Assembly (NCBI RefSeq): GCF_900106945.1
Contig: NZ_FNNE01000003.1
Location: 62,001 to 126,000 of the forward strand
From: Marinobacter mobilis
GTDB taxonomy: Bacteria; Pseudomonadota; Gammaproteobacteria; Pseudomonadales; Oleiphilaceae
Direction of reading: 5' to 3'
DNA length: 64,000 nucleotides
Below, piece after piece: positions 29,536 through 39,391 of the stretch. The notes below the pieces were generated by a model that was not told where the DNA came from, searched no databases, and saw nothing but the letters and a program-made list of their open reading frames with translations. The position numbers and the translations under genes were made by a program. Positions within the stretch are counted from its first letter, which is position 1, and each line of letters starts with the position of its first letter.

Positions 29536-29787
29536 ATGGATAACCTGATGTCTCAAGCCGTTGACCTGATGATTGCGGGTATGGGTTTCGTTTTTGCGTT
29601 CCTGGTTGTGCTGGTGTTCGCAACAATGTTCATGTCCAAAATCATTACCCGGTTGACACCGCCCGAGCCGGCGACCCCGGCACGTACATCCCGTGCACCG
29701 TCCTCAGCACCCGCGTCAGTAGACCCTGACACTGCTGAGGCAATCAAGAAGGCGGTTGCACAGTTCCGGGCACGCCACAAGAAGTGA
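29536..29787 (+). CDS. oadG: Oxaloacetate decarboxylase gamma chain
   Basis: Small membrane anchor of the sodium-pumping oxaloacetate decarboxylase. The 83-residue protein has one membrane helix (residues 12-35, MIAGMGFVFAFLVVLVFATMF), a Pro/Ala-rich linker and a charged C terminus (KKAVAQFRARHKK) that in this family contacts the alpha chain. It is the first gene of oadG-oadA-oadB, the standard order. A 195-bp region upstream separates it from dbpA and should hold the promoter; I see no definite element there. Confidence 0.93.
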   Translation: MDNLMSQAVDLMIAGMGFVFAFLVVLVFATMFMSKIITRLTPPEPATPARTSRAPSSAPASVDPDTAEAIKKAVAQFRARHKK

Positions 29788-29829
29788 CTCGGACGACGAA
29801 TTAGAACCTTTAAACAGAAGGCTGACACG

Positions 29830-31614
29830 ATGACAGACACAAAGAAACCCCTGGGGATTACGGACGTTATTCTGCGTGACGCCCACCAGTCCCTGCTGGC
29901 AACCCGCATGCGTCTTGACGACATGCTGCCCATTGCCGAGAAGCTCGACAAGGTTGGCTTCTGGTCCCTGGAATCCTGGGGCGGCGCGACATTCGATTCC
30001 TGCATCCGTTACCTGGGCGAAGATCCCTGGGAACGCATTCGCGAACTGAAGAAGGTCATGCCCAATACGCCTCAGCAGATGCTGCTGCGTGGCCAGAACC
30101 TGCTGGGTTACCGTCATTATGCGGATGATGTGGTAGAGCGCTTTGTGGATCGTGCCGCCGAGAACGGCGTCGACGTATTCCGTATCTTTGATGCGATGAA
30201 CGACCCCCGTAACCTGGACACTGCTATCAAGGCCGTGCGCAAAACCGGCAAGCATGCCCAGGGCACCATTTCCTACACTGTCAGCCCGGTTCATACCGTT
30301 GACATGTGGGTTGAACTGGCGAAAGAAATCGAGTCCATGGGCGCCGATTCCATCGCTATCAAGGACATGGCTGGCCTGCTCAAGCCTTACGTGGCCTTTG
30401 ACCTGGTTACCCGCCTGAAGAAGGAACTGAGCGTTCCGATTCATATGCAGTGCCACGCCACCACTGGCATGTCTACGGCGACTGCCCTCAAGGCGGCGGA
30501 AGCAGGCATTGATAACGTCGATACTGCGATTTCTTCCATGTCGATGACCTACGGTCACTCGCCCACGGAAGCCGTGGTAGCGATTCTTGAAGGTACCGAC
30601 CGTGATACCGGCCTGGACATCAACCTGCTTGAAGAAATTGCCGGTTATTTCCGTGAAGTCCGCAAGAAGTACGCAAAGTTTGAAGGCAGCCTGAGAGGCG
30701 TGGATTCCCGCATCCTGACCGCGCAGGTTCCTGGTGGCATGCTGACCAATATGGAAAGCCAGCTGCGCGAGCAGAACGCCACCAACAAGTTTGACGAAGT
30801 GCTGGCGGAGATTCCCCGTGTTCGTGAAGATCTGGGCTTTATCCCGCTGGTAACCCCGACTTCCCAGATTGTTGGCACCCAGGCGGTACTTAATGTACTG
30901 ACCGGTGAGCGTTACAAGTCCATTTCGAAGGAAACCGCTGCGGTTCTGAAGGGCGAGTACGGTGCTGCTCCGTCTGAGTTCAACAAGGAACTCCAGGCGC
31001 GCGTCCTTGATGGTAAAGAGCCTGTAACCTGCCGCCCGGCTGATCTGCTGGAGCCGGAAATGGACAAGCTGACTGCCGAGCTGAAGCAGCTCGCAGGTGA
31101 TAAGGGCATCAAGCTGGCCGATCAGGAAGTCGACGACGTTCTGACCTACGCCCTGTTCCCGCAGATCGGTCTCAAGTTCCTTGAGAATCGTGGTAACCCG
31201 GATGCGTTTGAGCCGGTTCCATCTGCTGACGACGTTGCACCAGCCAAGAAAGCCTCTGGTCCGGAAACCTACACCGTCAATGTGAACGGTAAAGAGTATG
31301 TGGTTGCTGTTGCTGAAGGTGGCGAGATCACTCAGATTCAGGGCCAGGGCGGCGCTGCCGCTGCCGCAGCAGCACCTGCAGCCGCTGCACCTGTTGGTGG
31401 TGGTGATCCGGTACCAGCCCCTCTGGGCGGTAACATTTTCAAGGTTCTGGTGTCTCCGGGCGATTCCGTTCAGGAAGGTGATGTCCTGATCATCCTTGAA
31501 GCCATGAAAATGGAGACCGAGATCCGCGCTCCGAAAGCCGGTACCATCGGCGAAGTCTTCATCAAGGTCGGTGATGCCGTCGCTGTTGATGATGAAATGC
31601 TGACAATCGCATAA
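29830..31614 (+). CDS. oadA: Oxaloacetate decarboxylase alpha chain (carboxyltransferase and biotin carrier)
   Basis: Transfers the carboxyl group of oxaloacetate to biotin, giving pyruvate. The 594-residue protein has the carboxyltransferase barrel starting [19 protein letters not shown] (residues 8-270, metal-binding histidines in [10 protein letters not shown]), a conserved PYC/OADA association region (about 290-470), an Ala/Pro linker around residue 520, and a C-terminal biotinyl domain with the EAMKMETE motif whose lysine carries biotin. A long frame on the opposite strand is a shadow. It is co-transcribed with oadG and oadB. Confidence 0.97.
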   Translation: MTDTKKPLGITDVILRDAHQSLLATRMRLDDMLPIAEKLDKVGFWSLESWGGATFDSCIRYLGEDPWERIRELKKVMPNTPQQMLLRGQNLLGYRHYADDVVERFVDRAAENGVDVFRIFDAMNDPRNLDTAIKAVRKTGKHAQGTISYTVSPVHTVDMWVELAKEIESMGADSIAIKDMAGLLKPYVAFDLVTRLKKELSVPIHMQCHATTGMSTATALKAAEAGIDNVDTAISSMSMTYGHSPTEAVVAILEGTDRDTGLDINLLEEIAGYFREVRKKYAKFEGSLRGVDSRILTAQVPGGMLTNMESQLREQNATNKFDEVLAEIPRVREDLGFIPLVTPTSQIVGTQAVLNVLTGERYKSISKETAAVLKGEYGAAPSEFNKELQARVLDGKEPVTCRPADLLEPEMDKLTAELKQLAGDKGIKLADQEVDDVLTYALFPQIGLKFLENRGNPDAFEPVPSADDVAPAKKASGPETYTVNVNGKEYVVAVAEGGEITQIQGQGGAAAAAAAPAAAAPVGGGDPVPAPLGGNIFKVLVSPGDSVQEGDVLIILEAMKMETEIRAPKAGTIGEVFIKVGDAVAVDDEMLTIA

Positions 31615-31627
31615 GGGCCAGCATTCC

Positions 31628-32950
31628 ATGGATAAGTTGCTTACGTTGTGGACAGGCAGTGGCCTGTTCAATATGACCGGCGGACAGTTCTTCATGATCT
31701 GTATCGGCCTGGTTCTGCTGTTCCTTGCGATCCGCAAGGGTTTTGAGCCTCTGCTGCTGGTGCCAATTGGCTTCGGTGGCATTCTGGCGAATATTCCGGA
31801 AGCGGGTCTTGCGTTTTCGGCGGCGGAAAATGCCATCCACTTCGCCAAGCCGGAAGCCCTTGCGGCGCTGGCTAGCGTACTGGACGTTAATTTCCAGGTA
31901 GGGCAGGCGGTGACTCCGGAAGTTCTGGAGGCACTCAAACACGCCTATAAGGAAGCGAACAGTGGGGTTTATCAGCAGGCTGGTATCGTCGCCCAGTCCA
32001 TGGGTTACACCAATGGCATGCTGTATAACTTCTACAGTGTGGCGATTGCCAGTGGTGTTGCACCGCTGCTGATCTTCATGGGTGTTGGCGCCATGACCGA
32101 CTTCGGTCCTCTGCTGGCCAACCCGAAGACCCTGCTTCTGGGTGCTGCCGCACAGTTTGGTATCTTCGGTACGGTCATTGGTGCAGCCTTGCTGACCATG
32201 TCAGGCACGATGGATTTCACCATCTTTGAAGCGGCCGCGATTGGTATCATTGGCGGAGCGGATGGTCCGACGTCCATCTACGTGTCCAGCATCCTGGCGC
32301 CGCACCTGTTGGGTGCGATCGCGGTGGCTGCATACTCCTACATGGCTCTGGTACCGATGATTCAGCCGCCGATCATGAAGGCACTGACCTCCGAGAAAGA
32401 GCGGGCTATCAAAATGTCCCAGCTGCGTGCGGTCAGCAAGAAGGAAAAGATTGTTTTCCCGATTGTGGTGCTGATTGCCACTGCGCTGTTCCTGCCGGAC
32501 GCGGCTCCGCTGCTCGGTATGTTCTGCTTTGGTAACCTGATGCGCGAGTGTGGTGTGGTCGATCGTCTGAGTGATACTGCCCAGAACGCACTGATCAACA
32601 TTGTGACCATCATCCTGGGTCTGTCTGTGGGCTCCAAGCTGAGTGCTGACAAGTTTCTGGACCTGCAGACCCTGGGTATTCTGCTGCTGGGTATGGCTGC
32701 CTTCTGTGTGGGCACCGCCAGTGGGGTACTGATGGCGAAGCTGATGAACGCACTTAGCAAGGATAAGATCAATCCGTTGATTGGATCCGCCGGTGTGTCT
32801 GCGGTACCGATGGCTGCCCGTGTTTCCAACAAGGTCGGTCTGGAAGCGAACCCGCAGAACTTCCTGCTGATGCATGCCATGGGCCCGAACGTAGCCGGTG
32901 TTATCGGTTCTGCTGTCGCGGCCGGTGTGATGATCAAGCTGCTCAGCTGA
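31628..32950 (+). CDS. oadB: Oxaloacetate decarboxylase beta chain (sodium pump)
   Basis: Integral membrane subunit that decarboxylates carboxybiotin and exports sodium ions. The 440-residue protein has about nine hydrophobic segments and the family's conserved stretches: [10 protein letters not shown] near residue 55, [31 protein letters not shown] near residue 215 (containing the functionally important aspartate of this family), and [16 protein letters not shown] at the end. It starts 13 bp after oadA. A strong terminator follows, ending the operon. Sodium coupling fits a marine organism. Confidence 0.97.
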   Translation: MDKLLTLWTGSGLFNMTGGQFFMICIGLVLLFLAIRKGFEPLLLVPIGFGGILANIPEAGLAFSAAENAIHFAKPEALAALASVLDVNFQVGQAVTPEVLEALKHAYKEANSGVYQQAGIVAQSMGYTNGMLYNFYSVAIASGVAPLLIFMGVGAMTDFGPLLANPKTLLLGAAAQFGIFGTVIGAALLTMSGTMDFTIFEAAAIGIIGGADGPTSIYVSSILAPHLLGAIAVAAYSYMALVPMIQPPIMKALTSEKERAIKMSQLRAVSKKEKIVFPIVVLIATALFLPDAAPLLGMFCFGNLMRECGVVDRLSDTAQNALINIVTIILGLSVGSKLSADKFLDLQTLGILLLGMAAFCVGTASGVLMAKLMNALSKDKINPLIGSAGVSAVPMAARVSNKVGLEANPQNFLLMHAMGPNVAGVIGSAVAAGVMIKLLS

Positions 32951-32965
32951 TCGTTGCCCGTTGGC

Positions 32966-33001
32966 AAAAAACCCGCCAGGCGTAAGCCTCGCGGGTTTTT
33001 T
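32966..33001 (+). terminator. Rho-independent terminator of the oadGAB operon
   Basis: AAAAAACCCGC (32966-32976) pairs with GCGGGTTTTTT (32991-33001), and the second arm supplies the T run. It begins 15 bp after the oadB stop. Confidence 0.9.
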
Positions 33002-33163
33002 ATTGGTTGTTCACCATGGCGCCAGAAGGAGCGAGAGCTCTTTCGGCAGGTGCTTTCACGTTGAAGATTCGATTGTCTGGAATAAGCTAGGCGTTAGTGG
33101 TGCTTATTCGAGTCGGCCTGCTGCGTGGTGTTGGCCATGGGGCATTCAGGGGATTAGGGGGTT

Positions 33164-33367
33164 ATGGATATCTATCATCTGTTCTTTGTTGTGATATTCG
33201 GTTCGATCGGTTTGGGGTATTTTGTCTATGGTGCCAGGCAATCAAGCCCGGGCTTCCGGCTGACGGGAGTCGCCTTGATGATCTATCCGTATTTCTTTGA
33301 CAGTGCCTGGACACTTCTGGCGATCGGGCTAGGCCTGCTGTTCTTGCCGAGATTCATTGATCTTTAA
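33164..33367 (+). CDS. Small two-helix membrane protein
   Basis: A 67-residue protein with three hydrophobic stretches (residues 4-22, LFFVVIFGSIGLGYFVYGA; 32-45; 47-62, WTLLAIGLGLLFLP). Similar tiny proteins are scattered through marine gammaproteobacteria; no function is known to me. AGGGGG lies just before the ATG, closer than ideal. It is isolated between the oad terminator and dnaE2, which ends 20 bp away on the other strand. It is likely real because the hydrophobic pattern, start and stop are coherent, but it is short. Confidence 0.6.
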   Translation: MDIYHLFFVVIFGSIGLGYFVYGARQSSPGFRLTGVALMIYPYFFDSAWTLLAIGLGLLFLPRFIDL

Positions 33368-33386
33368 ATCTGCTTTTCTGCTGCAA

Positions 33387-36300
33387 TCATTGAAAATCCC
33401 GTGAGCGGACATTGAGGTGTTCGATCAGGTGGCTCAGGTCTGTCAGTCTGCCAGCCATCACGTGGATGGTATTGCCCTCACGCTCAATAACGCCCTTGAC
33501 CTGTAGCAGGCGGGCGGTCAGCAACGGCTTGCGTTGACGGCGGGCTGTTTCAAGCCAGACCACCACATTGACGTTGCCGCTTTCATCCTCCAGGGTGACA
33601 AAGGTGACGCCCGCGGCTGAACCGGGCCGCTGGCGGCCGGTGACCAGACCGGCAACCTGAACCGGCCGGCCGGGTTCCTGATCCAGTAGTTGCTCCGCAT
33701 TCAGGCAATGCTTCAGATGGCCCTGTTCCTTTAACAATGCCAGTGGATGACGCTGCAGCGAGAGCCCGAGGCTGGTGTAGTCTGACAGCATGTTTTGGCC
33801 TTCGCTGGGGGTGGGCAGTGCAATGTCTGGCCCTGAGCCGTAACCGGGACAAGCTTCCCCCAACAGCCAGCCCGGTTCATGTTCATGCCCTAGCAGCTGC
33901 CAGTAGGCCTGGTGCCGGTTGTTGCTGATACTGGCGAAGGCGCCTGCTCCGGCTAGCAGCTCAAGGTCCCGTTGCTGAAGCGTGGCCCGCTGTCGTAACT
34001 CTGACGCGGACTGATAGCCGCTTCCCGGGCGTTGCTCACAGATTCGCCGGCCAGCTTCAGTAGAAAGCCCCTTGATTAGTCTCAAGCCCAGCCGCAGGTG
34101 CTCATCCCGGGCTTGCAGGGTGTGATCCCACTGACTGTGATTGATGTCTACGGGCAGTACCGTGACCTTATGACGACGGGCATCCTGGACCAGTTGGGAA
34201 GGAGAGTAGAAGCCCATCGGCTGGCTGTTCAGCAAACCGCAATAGAAGGCGGCCGGGTGGTGGCACTTCAGCCAGGCCGACACGTAGACCAGCAGGGCGA
34301 AGCTGGCGGCATGGGATTCCGGAAAACCATAGCCTCCGAAACCGCAGATCTGCCGGTATAGTCGTTCGGCAAACTCTTCGTCGTGGCCTCGCTCGAGCAT
34401 GCCCCGGATCAGCTTGTCCCGGAACGGTGTCAAGTCTCCGTCCGATTTCCAGGCCGCCATGGCGCGCCGCAGCCGGTCGGCTTCGCCAGCACTGAAGCCG
34501 GCGGCGACCATCGCGAGCTTGATCACCTGCTCCTGGAAAATCGGCACGCCCAGGGTTCGCTCCAGTACCCCTTGAACCCCGGTGTTGGGGTAAACAACAG
34601 GCTCGGTACTGGCCCGGCGTTGCAGGTAAGGGTGAACCATGTCGCCCTGAATGGGGCCGGGGCGGACAATGGCTACCTGAATGACAAGGTCGTAATAACA
34701 GCGGGGGCGCAGCCGCGGCAGCATGTTCATCTGCGCACGGGACTCCACCTGGAAAACGCCGATGCTGTCACCCTCGCAGAGCATGTCATAGACCTCCCGG
34801 TTTTCCCGTTCGATGTCCTGAAGGCGAAAGGGGTGGCCGAGTTTCCGGCTGACCAGTGACAGGGCCTTGCGGATCGCTGAAAGCATACCCAGAGCGAGCA
34901 CATCCACCTTCATCAGCCCCAGACTTTCCAGATCATCCTTGTCCCACTGAATGACGGTTCGGTCAGCCATGGTGGCATTTTCCACCGGTACCAGCTCCGA
35001 TAACGGGCCGGCACTGATGACAAAACCACCCACATGCTGGGACAAATGACGCGGAAACCCCAGGATCCGGTTGACCAGCGTAAAAAACTGATCGGCGATA
35101 GCCGGATTCCGGGTCAGGTGCTTGTCGAGAATCTGCTGACGCCAGTTGGACGCCTGGTCCCGCCAGTCAATGCCGCTCAGAAACTGCTCCACCTGCGCCG
35201 GATCAAATCCCAGGGCCTTACCCACGTCACGTACAGCGCTGCGGGGGCGGTAGCGGATCACTGTGGCGGCCAGTGCGGCCCGGTCCCGGCCATAGCGCCG
35301 GTAAATGTACTGGATCACCTCTTCCCGCCGCTCGTGCTCAAAGTCCACATCGATATCTGGCGGTTCATCCCGGTCTTTGGAGATAAAACGCTCAAACAAC
35401 AGCTCCACCTGGGTCGGATCCACCTCGGTGATGCCCAGGCAATAGCAGACCGCGGAGTTGGCGGCGGAGCCCCGGCCCTGACACAGAATGCCCTGGCTGC
35501 GGGCGAAGGTGACGATGTCATGGAGGGTGAGGAAGTAATGCTCGTAGCGCAACTCGCCGATCAGTGTCAGCTCCTTGCGGATCAGGGCCTGGATGGTTAT
35601 GGGGGTACCTTGTGGGAAACGGCGGCGTTCGCCATCCCGGGTCAGCTGCTGCAGGTAGCTTGCGGGTGTCTGATGACTGGGTACCAGATCTGATGGGTAT
35701 TCGTAGCGCAATTCTCCAGGGTCGAAGGTGCACAGCTGTGCGATGCGCAGGGTTTCCTGAAGCCAGCTGTCGGGAAACAGCCTTTTCAGTACGCTCAGCG
35801 GGCGAAGGTAGCGCTCGCCATTCTGGAACAGGTGATGGCCGGCCTGCTCCACCGGGGTGTTGTGACGCAGAGCGGTCAGCACATCCTGCAGGGGCTGGCA
35901 GTCGCGGGCGTGCATGTGAACCTGGCCACTGGCAACGATGGCGCAACCGAGCTGGCTGGACAGGAAACGGGCCCGTTCAAGCTGGCGTTCTTCATTGGGT
36001 TCCAGCGTACGGGTGACGGTGATCCAGACGCTGCCGGAGAAACGGGCCTGCAGCCAGCGGCCGGTGTCCGCCAGGGAATCGGACGGCTCCTGCTCATTGC
36101 CGGACAGAGGGTGCCAGAGGCAAAGGCAGCGGTTGAGGCAGTGCCTGTCCAGGTCCTCCCGTTCCAGCCGGTAGCGGCCCTTGTCAGCCCGGCGCCGTGC
36201 GGTGGTGATCAGTTGGCAGAGCTGGCTGTAGCCGGTTCGGTCCCGGGCGAGCAGGGTAAACGTCAGTGGTGCTCCTTCGGAGGCTTCCACTTCAAAGTAA

Positions 36301-36494
36301 CTGCCGGTGATCAGCTTCACCGGGGAGCCCCGAAGGGCGGCCCAGGCACGGGGAATACCGGCCACCGAGCAGGCATCGGTGATGGCCAGTGCCTGATACC
36401 CCAGGGCTATTGCCCGTTCCGCCAGCTCGTGGGGGTGGGAGGCTCCGGTAAGGAAGGTGAAGTTGCTGAAGCAGGTCAGCTCGGCGTAACCCAT
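33387..36494 (-). CDS. dnaE2: Error-prone DNA polymerase III alpha subunit DnaE2 (ImuC)
   Basis: Translesion polymerase that, with ImuA and ImuB, carries out damage-induced mutagenesis. From the ATG at 36494 it has 1035 residues. The N-terminal PHP domain begins GYAELTCFSNFTFLTGASHP, the DnaE2-type start. The polymerase core holds GRGSAANSAVCYCLGIT and PPDIDVDFEHERREE with catalytic aspartates, and QHVGGFVIS. The C-terminal OB-fold region is present (VQVAGLVTGRQRPGSAAGV). I prefer 36494 over the ATG at 36512 because CAGGGA lies seven bases upstream. It is the last gene of imuA-imuB-dnaE2 and should be LexA-controlled through the box before imuA. Confidence 0.95.
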   Translation of the reverse strand: MGYAELTCFSNFTFLTGASHPHELAERAIALGYQALAITDACSVAGIPRAWAALRGSPVKLITGSYFEVEASEGAPLTFTLLARDRTGYSQLCQLITTARRRADKGRYRLEREDLDRHCLNRCLCLWHPLSGNEQEPSDSLADTGRWLQARFSGSVWITVTRTLEPNEERQLERARFLSSQLGCAIVASGQVHMHARDCQPLQDVLTALRHNTPVEQAGHHLFQNGERYLRPLSVLKRLFPDSWLQETLRIAQLCTFDPGELRYEYPSDLVPSHQTPASYLQQLTRDGERRRFPQGTPITIQALIRKELTLIGELRYEHYFLTLHDIVTFARSQGILCQGRGSAANSAVCYCLGITEVDPTQVELLFERFISKDRDEPPDIDVDFEHERREEVIQYIYRRYGRDRAALAATVIRYRPRSAVRDVGKALGFDPAQVEQFLSGIDWRDQASNWRQQILDKHLTRNPAIADQFFTLVNRILGFPRHLSQHVGGFVISAGPLSELVPVENATMADRTVIQWDKDDLESLGLMKVDVLALGMLSAIRKALSLVSRKLGHPFRLQDIERENREVYDMLCEGDSIGVFQVESRAQMNMLPRLRPRCYYDLVIQVAIVRPGPIQGDMVHPYLQRRASTEPVVYPNTGVQGVLERTLGVPIFQEQVIKLAMVAAGFSAGEADRLRRAMAAWKSDGDLTPFRDKLIRGMLERGHDEEFAERLYRQICGFGGYGFPESHAASFALLVYVSAWLKCHHPAAFYCGLLNSQPMGFYSPSQLVQDARRHKVTVLPVDINHSQWDHTLQARDEHLRLGLRLIKGLSTEAGRRICEQRPGSGYQSASELRQRATLQQRDLELLAGAGAFASISNNRHQAYWQLLGHEHEPGWLLGEACPGYGSGPDIALPTPSEGQNMLSDYTSLGLSLQRHPLALLKEQGHLKHCLNAEQLLDQEPGRPVQVAGLVTGRQRPGSAAGVTFVTLEDESGNVNVVVWLETARRQRKPLLTARLLQVKGVIEREGNTIHVMAGRLTDLSHLIEHLNVRSRDFQ

Positions 36495-36521
36495 GTCGGT
36501 GTCCCTGATCATGACTTGTGG

Positions 36522-37943
36522 TCAGCCAAACCAGCCATGGATGAACCAGCCGTCACGGACGTCCCGGAAGATCCAGGCGACCTGGCCATCGGGCAATTGC
36601 GCGGTGTAGTAGTCACGCTGCACCTGACGGCCGTCCCACCAGCCGCTGCAGATACGCTCGGGGCCGGCCAGCCAGTGCTCGGGGGATTGCTGCAAGGGCT
36701 CTGGCGCTGGCAGCAGCCAGAGCGGTCGTGCCGGTGGATGGCTCCAGGAGCGCTCTGCGCCGGGTTTGCGGGGACGTTGAAGTGGGGTCGTCACCCAGGC
36801 CCGTTCCGGCCGGTGGTCCGCGTGGGGGGCAAGTTGCTGCAGGGCCTGTTCTCCGAGTCGCGCCTGCAGTCGGCTGGTCAGCGTTTGCCAGGCCTCGCGA
36901 AGATCGAAGGTTTCTCCGAGCAGGTCAGTGCCGGAGGGGGTGTCACGGGGGAGAAAGCGAGTCACCGTGAGGGCCATGGCGCAGACGGGAGCGTTTAGCG
37001 GGTGCGATTCCAGCCGCAGGCGGATCAGCTCAAGAAAGGCGCTGGCGCGGTGTTCCGGGCCAGACCGGCAAACCGACAATGTCTGGGTGTCGCCATCCCG
37101 GTGGTGCAAGGTCAGCTGCAGGCGGTCGGTGTCGACCTGACGCCACTGAAGGTCCTCCTCCAGTTCGCTGAGCATGGGGTGCAGGGGGAATAACAGTCCC
37201 TGGGTCTGTTCGACGTCGCAGATGAAGTCGATGTGCTGATGGAAGCGGTGAGGTGGCTGCCAGAAAGCCTGAGGATCGGGCCGGCTTCCCTGGATGCGCT
37301 GCAGGAAAGCGAGTGTGTCCGGATCGAGGCGCCTGGCCAGCTCTTTCGGTGGGAGCTGGAAGACTTCGCCGAGATGCGTCAGCCCAAGGCGGCGGAGCCT
37401 GGTCAGGGTTCCGGGCTCCAGCTCGGTGTCAGCCAGTGGTAACTGGTTGAGGGTCCGGGTCAGGGTAGCGGTGTCCTGAGTGCATTGCCCCCGATCCGCA
37501 CGGGCCAGCAGGCGGGTAGCCTTGGGGGTGAGTCCGGTTGCCAGCCGGAGGGTTAGCTGACGCCGGGAGGCCGCCTGTATCAGTGCCTGCCATAGGCTGT
37601 CCAGGTTGCCGTACAGGCGTAACAGGCTGCTGGCTTCCAGCAGCAGGCCGTCGGGCGGGTACAGTACAAGCTGTGCCGCATAGCGGTAAAGCCAGCGCGC
37701 CTGCTGCTCCAGAATGACGTGTTCTTGAGAGGGTTTCAGTTGGGCAATGGCGAGATCCGGTACCAGGGACAAGGCCGTCTTCAGTCGCATGCCAGGGCTC
37801 ACTCCCTGCTGTTGTGCCAGAGGGCAAGCCTGCCTTACCTGTGGCGGAGACCCTTCTACAATGGCCGTGGCAACGGGGTTCTCACGGCTCCGCCGGACGT
37901 GATCCAGCAGCAGGTGGGGGAAGTGGAGATAGAGCCACAACAT
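36522..37943 (-). CDS. imuB: ImuB, Y-family polymerase-like mutasome hub protein
   Basis: Catalytically inactive relative of Y-family polymerases that bridges the beta clamp, ImuA and DnaE2. From the ATG at 37943 it has 473 residues. The N terminus WLYLHFPHLLLD stands where active polymerases have DMDAFF, so the metal-binding aspartates are missing, as expected for ImuB. Helix-hairpin-helix elements (LRRLGLTHLGEVFQLP) and a C-terminal ImuB-type tail (GWWDGRQVQRDYYTAQLPDG) follow. The longer upstream frame overlaps imuA and lacks family character. The start lies 16 bp after the imuA stop, with GAGG upstream. Confidence 0.93.
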   Translation of the reverse strand: MLWLYLHFPHLLLDHVRRSRENPVATAIVEGSPPQVRQACPLAQQQGVSPGMRLKTALSLVPDLAIAQLKPSQEHVILEQQARWLYRYAAQLVLYPPDGLLLEASSLLRLYGNLDSLWQALIQAASRRQLTLRLATGLTPKATRLLARADRGQCTQDTATLTRTLNQLPLADTELEPGTLTRLRRLGLTHLGEVFQLPPKELARRLDPDTLAFLQRIQGSRPDPQAFWQPPHRFHQHIDFICDVEQTQGLLFPLHPMLSELEEDLQWRQVDTDRLQLTLHHRDGDTQTLSVCRSGPEHRASAFLELIRLRLESHPLNAPVCAMALTVTRFLPRDTPSGTDLLGETFDLREAWQTLTSRLQARLGEQALQQLAPHADHRPERAWVTTPLQRPRKPGAERSWSHPPARPLWLLPAPEPLQQSPEHWLAGPERICSGWWDGRQVQRDYYTAQLPDGQVAWIFRDVRDGWFIHGWFG

Positions 37944-37959
37944 GCCGGCAGACCTCGGG

Positions 37960-38649
37960 TTACGCGGATGCGTCCGACCAGGGGCCGGCAATGATCCGTG
38001 AAGTGTCTGTGCTGGCGAGTCCGGTACGGTCTCCGAGGGCAAGCTGGCAGGATTGTCCGGGCCAGCCGCCACGCCGCTTCAGCACCCGAATCTGCAAGCC
38101 TTGCCGAGGCGCGGGGGTCAGATCCAGTCGCAGTGCTGCCGGGGAACTGTGCTGCCCGGCCTGGCGGGGCCGGAATACGATGCAGCTGGTATTTCCGGCC
38201 TCGGCGGCCAGTTGCAGGCGCCGGGTGTCCCGGTTAGCCAGGTGTCCGGGCCAGGCCAGAACCAGCCCGGTGACCGGAGATCGGAGGCAGTTCTCCAGCG
38301 TCCATAGAGTGTCGCTTTTCGAGGATGTGCGGATAACCACGACCTGTGATAACGCCACCCCGGCCTGGGACAGTGCCGGCACGTAGGGTGTGTAGGGCGG
38401 GTTGACCCAGAAGACGGTACGCCCAGCGGCAGACACCCGTTTCATCAGTGGCAGAACCAGATGCAGCTCTCCAATACCGGCACCATCCAGCAGGCACTCG
38501 CTCAGGGCGCCAACGGGCCAGCCGGTGGCTCCGAGTTGCCGGTCGAGTTCGTGGTAGCCGGTGCTCTCTGTGGTCTGGCGGGTGGGGGTCTGCCGGTGCC
38601 CCTGCCAGATGCGTGCGTCGTGGATGAGATTGTTCAGCAGTTCACTCAT
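37960..38649 (-). CDS. imuA: ImuA, RecA-like translesion synthesis protein
   Basis: RecA-fold accessory protein of the ImuA-ImuB-DnaE2 mutasome. From the ATG at 38649 it has 229 residues. Family features are the N-terminal TGYHELDRQLGATGWPVGAL, ECLLDGAGIGELHLVLPLM (in place of a strict Walker A), VFWVNPPYTPYVPAL and a C-terminal IRVLKRRGGWPG segment. AGGAAT precedes the start by five bases. The LexA box lies only 15-34 bp upstream of the start, so the frame that extends to 38706 cannot be the true one if the promoter is there. It heads the imuA-imuB-dnaE2 operon. Confidence 0.93.
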   Translation of the reverse strand: MSELLNNLIHDARIWQGHRQTPTRQTTESTGYHELDRQLGATGWPVGALSECLLDGAGIGELHLVLPLMKRVSAAGRTVFWVNPPYTPYVPALSQAGVALSQVVVIRTSSKSDTLWTLENCLRSPVTGLVLAWPGHLANRDTRRLQLAAEAGNTSCIVFRPRQAGQHSSPAALRLDLTPAPRQGLQIRVLKRRGGWPGQSCQLALGDRTGLASTDTSRIIAGPWSDASA

Positions 38650-38663
38650 GGGTATTCCTGAAA

Positions 38664-38683
38664 TACTGTTTAAATATACAGTA
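38664..38683 (-). promoter_or_regulatory. LexA (SOS) box of the imuA-imuB-dnaE2 operon
   Basis: The sequence TACTGTTTAAATATACAGTA fits the gammaproteobacterial LexA consensus (CTGT-N8-ACAG core, CTG at 38666-38668 and CAG at 38679-38681, ten bases between). It lies just before the imuA start, the usual place for SOS control of this cassette. Confidence 0.92.
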
Positions 38684-38846
38684 TTCTGAATGGGTATGGA
38701 TTTCAACAGGAGTTTGAAGGCAACCGATCCGGTGGCTGCTCTGCGGTTCTGTGAATGGATGCCCGCTCAGCCTTGATCTCCTGATGGTCAGGAGCCACGC
38801 TTACAGGAGTGGAACGGGCATGAAGGTAAACGGGAGAGGTAAAGTG

Positions 38847-39197
38847 GTGAAATTAACTGAACAAAGCTGTGAGGCCTGCCAGGCCGGTGCGCCAAAGGTC
38901 AGTGCCGACGAACAGCAGGCTCTGTTGCCAGAACTTCCCGGCTGGGAAGTCATAGAGTTGGGGGGCGAACAGCAGTTGCAACGAGAGTATCGCTTCCGCA
39001 ACTTCGCCGAGGCTCAGGTCTTTACCAACCAGGTCGCTGACCTTGCGGAGTCTGAGAACCATCACCCGGCCATCCTGCTGGAATGGGGGAGGGTCACCGT
39101 GCGCTGGTGGACCCACAAGATTGGCGGACTGCATCGTAACGACTTCATTATGGCTGCGCGGACCGACAGCCTGTTTGAGTCGTGCCAGGCGGACTGA
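38847..39197 (+). CDS. phhB: Pterin-4a-carbinolamine dehydratase
   Basis: Dehydrates the 4a-hydroxy-tetrahydropterin formed by aromatic amino acid hydroxylases, so that the cofactor can be recycled. From the GTG at 38847 it has 116 residues. The active-site motif [23 protein letters not shown] carries the conserved histidine pair (shown in part: [11 protein letters not shown]) and the tail [14 protein letters not shown] is diagnostic. GGGAGAGG lies seven bases before this GTG, and homologs start close to the EQSCEAC segment. An ATG at 38820 with AGGAG ten bases upstream is the alternative, adding nine residues. No phenylalanine hydroxylase gene is adjacent. Confidence 0.93.
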   Translation: MKLTEQSCEACQAGAPKVSADEQQALLPELPGWEVIELGGEQQLQREYRFRNFAEAQVFTNQVADLAESENHHPAILLEWGRVTVRWWTHKIGGLHRNDFIMAARTDSLFESCQAD

Positions 39198-39391
39198 CTG
39201 TTGCTGGAAAAACGCCTGAGAAGGTGAGTGGTTGTCGCGACGGCTTCGGGGATGCGGTTCTGGCGCAATCGGATTTGAATGCGCTCCCTCAACGGCATAG
39301 CATGGGGGGATATACTTATTAATAACAAGAGTTTCAAGACAGAAGCTCAATTCGTCGGAAACAGGGATGTTTACGACTAAGGGATCCTCGG

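Noticed and set aside
29716..31938. A 740-codon open frame on the - strand
   Set aside because: It is the shadow of oadA and oadB; the real genes show catalytic and biotin motifs.
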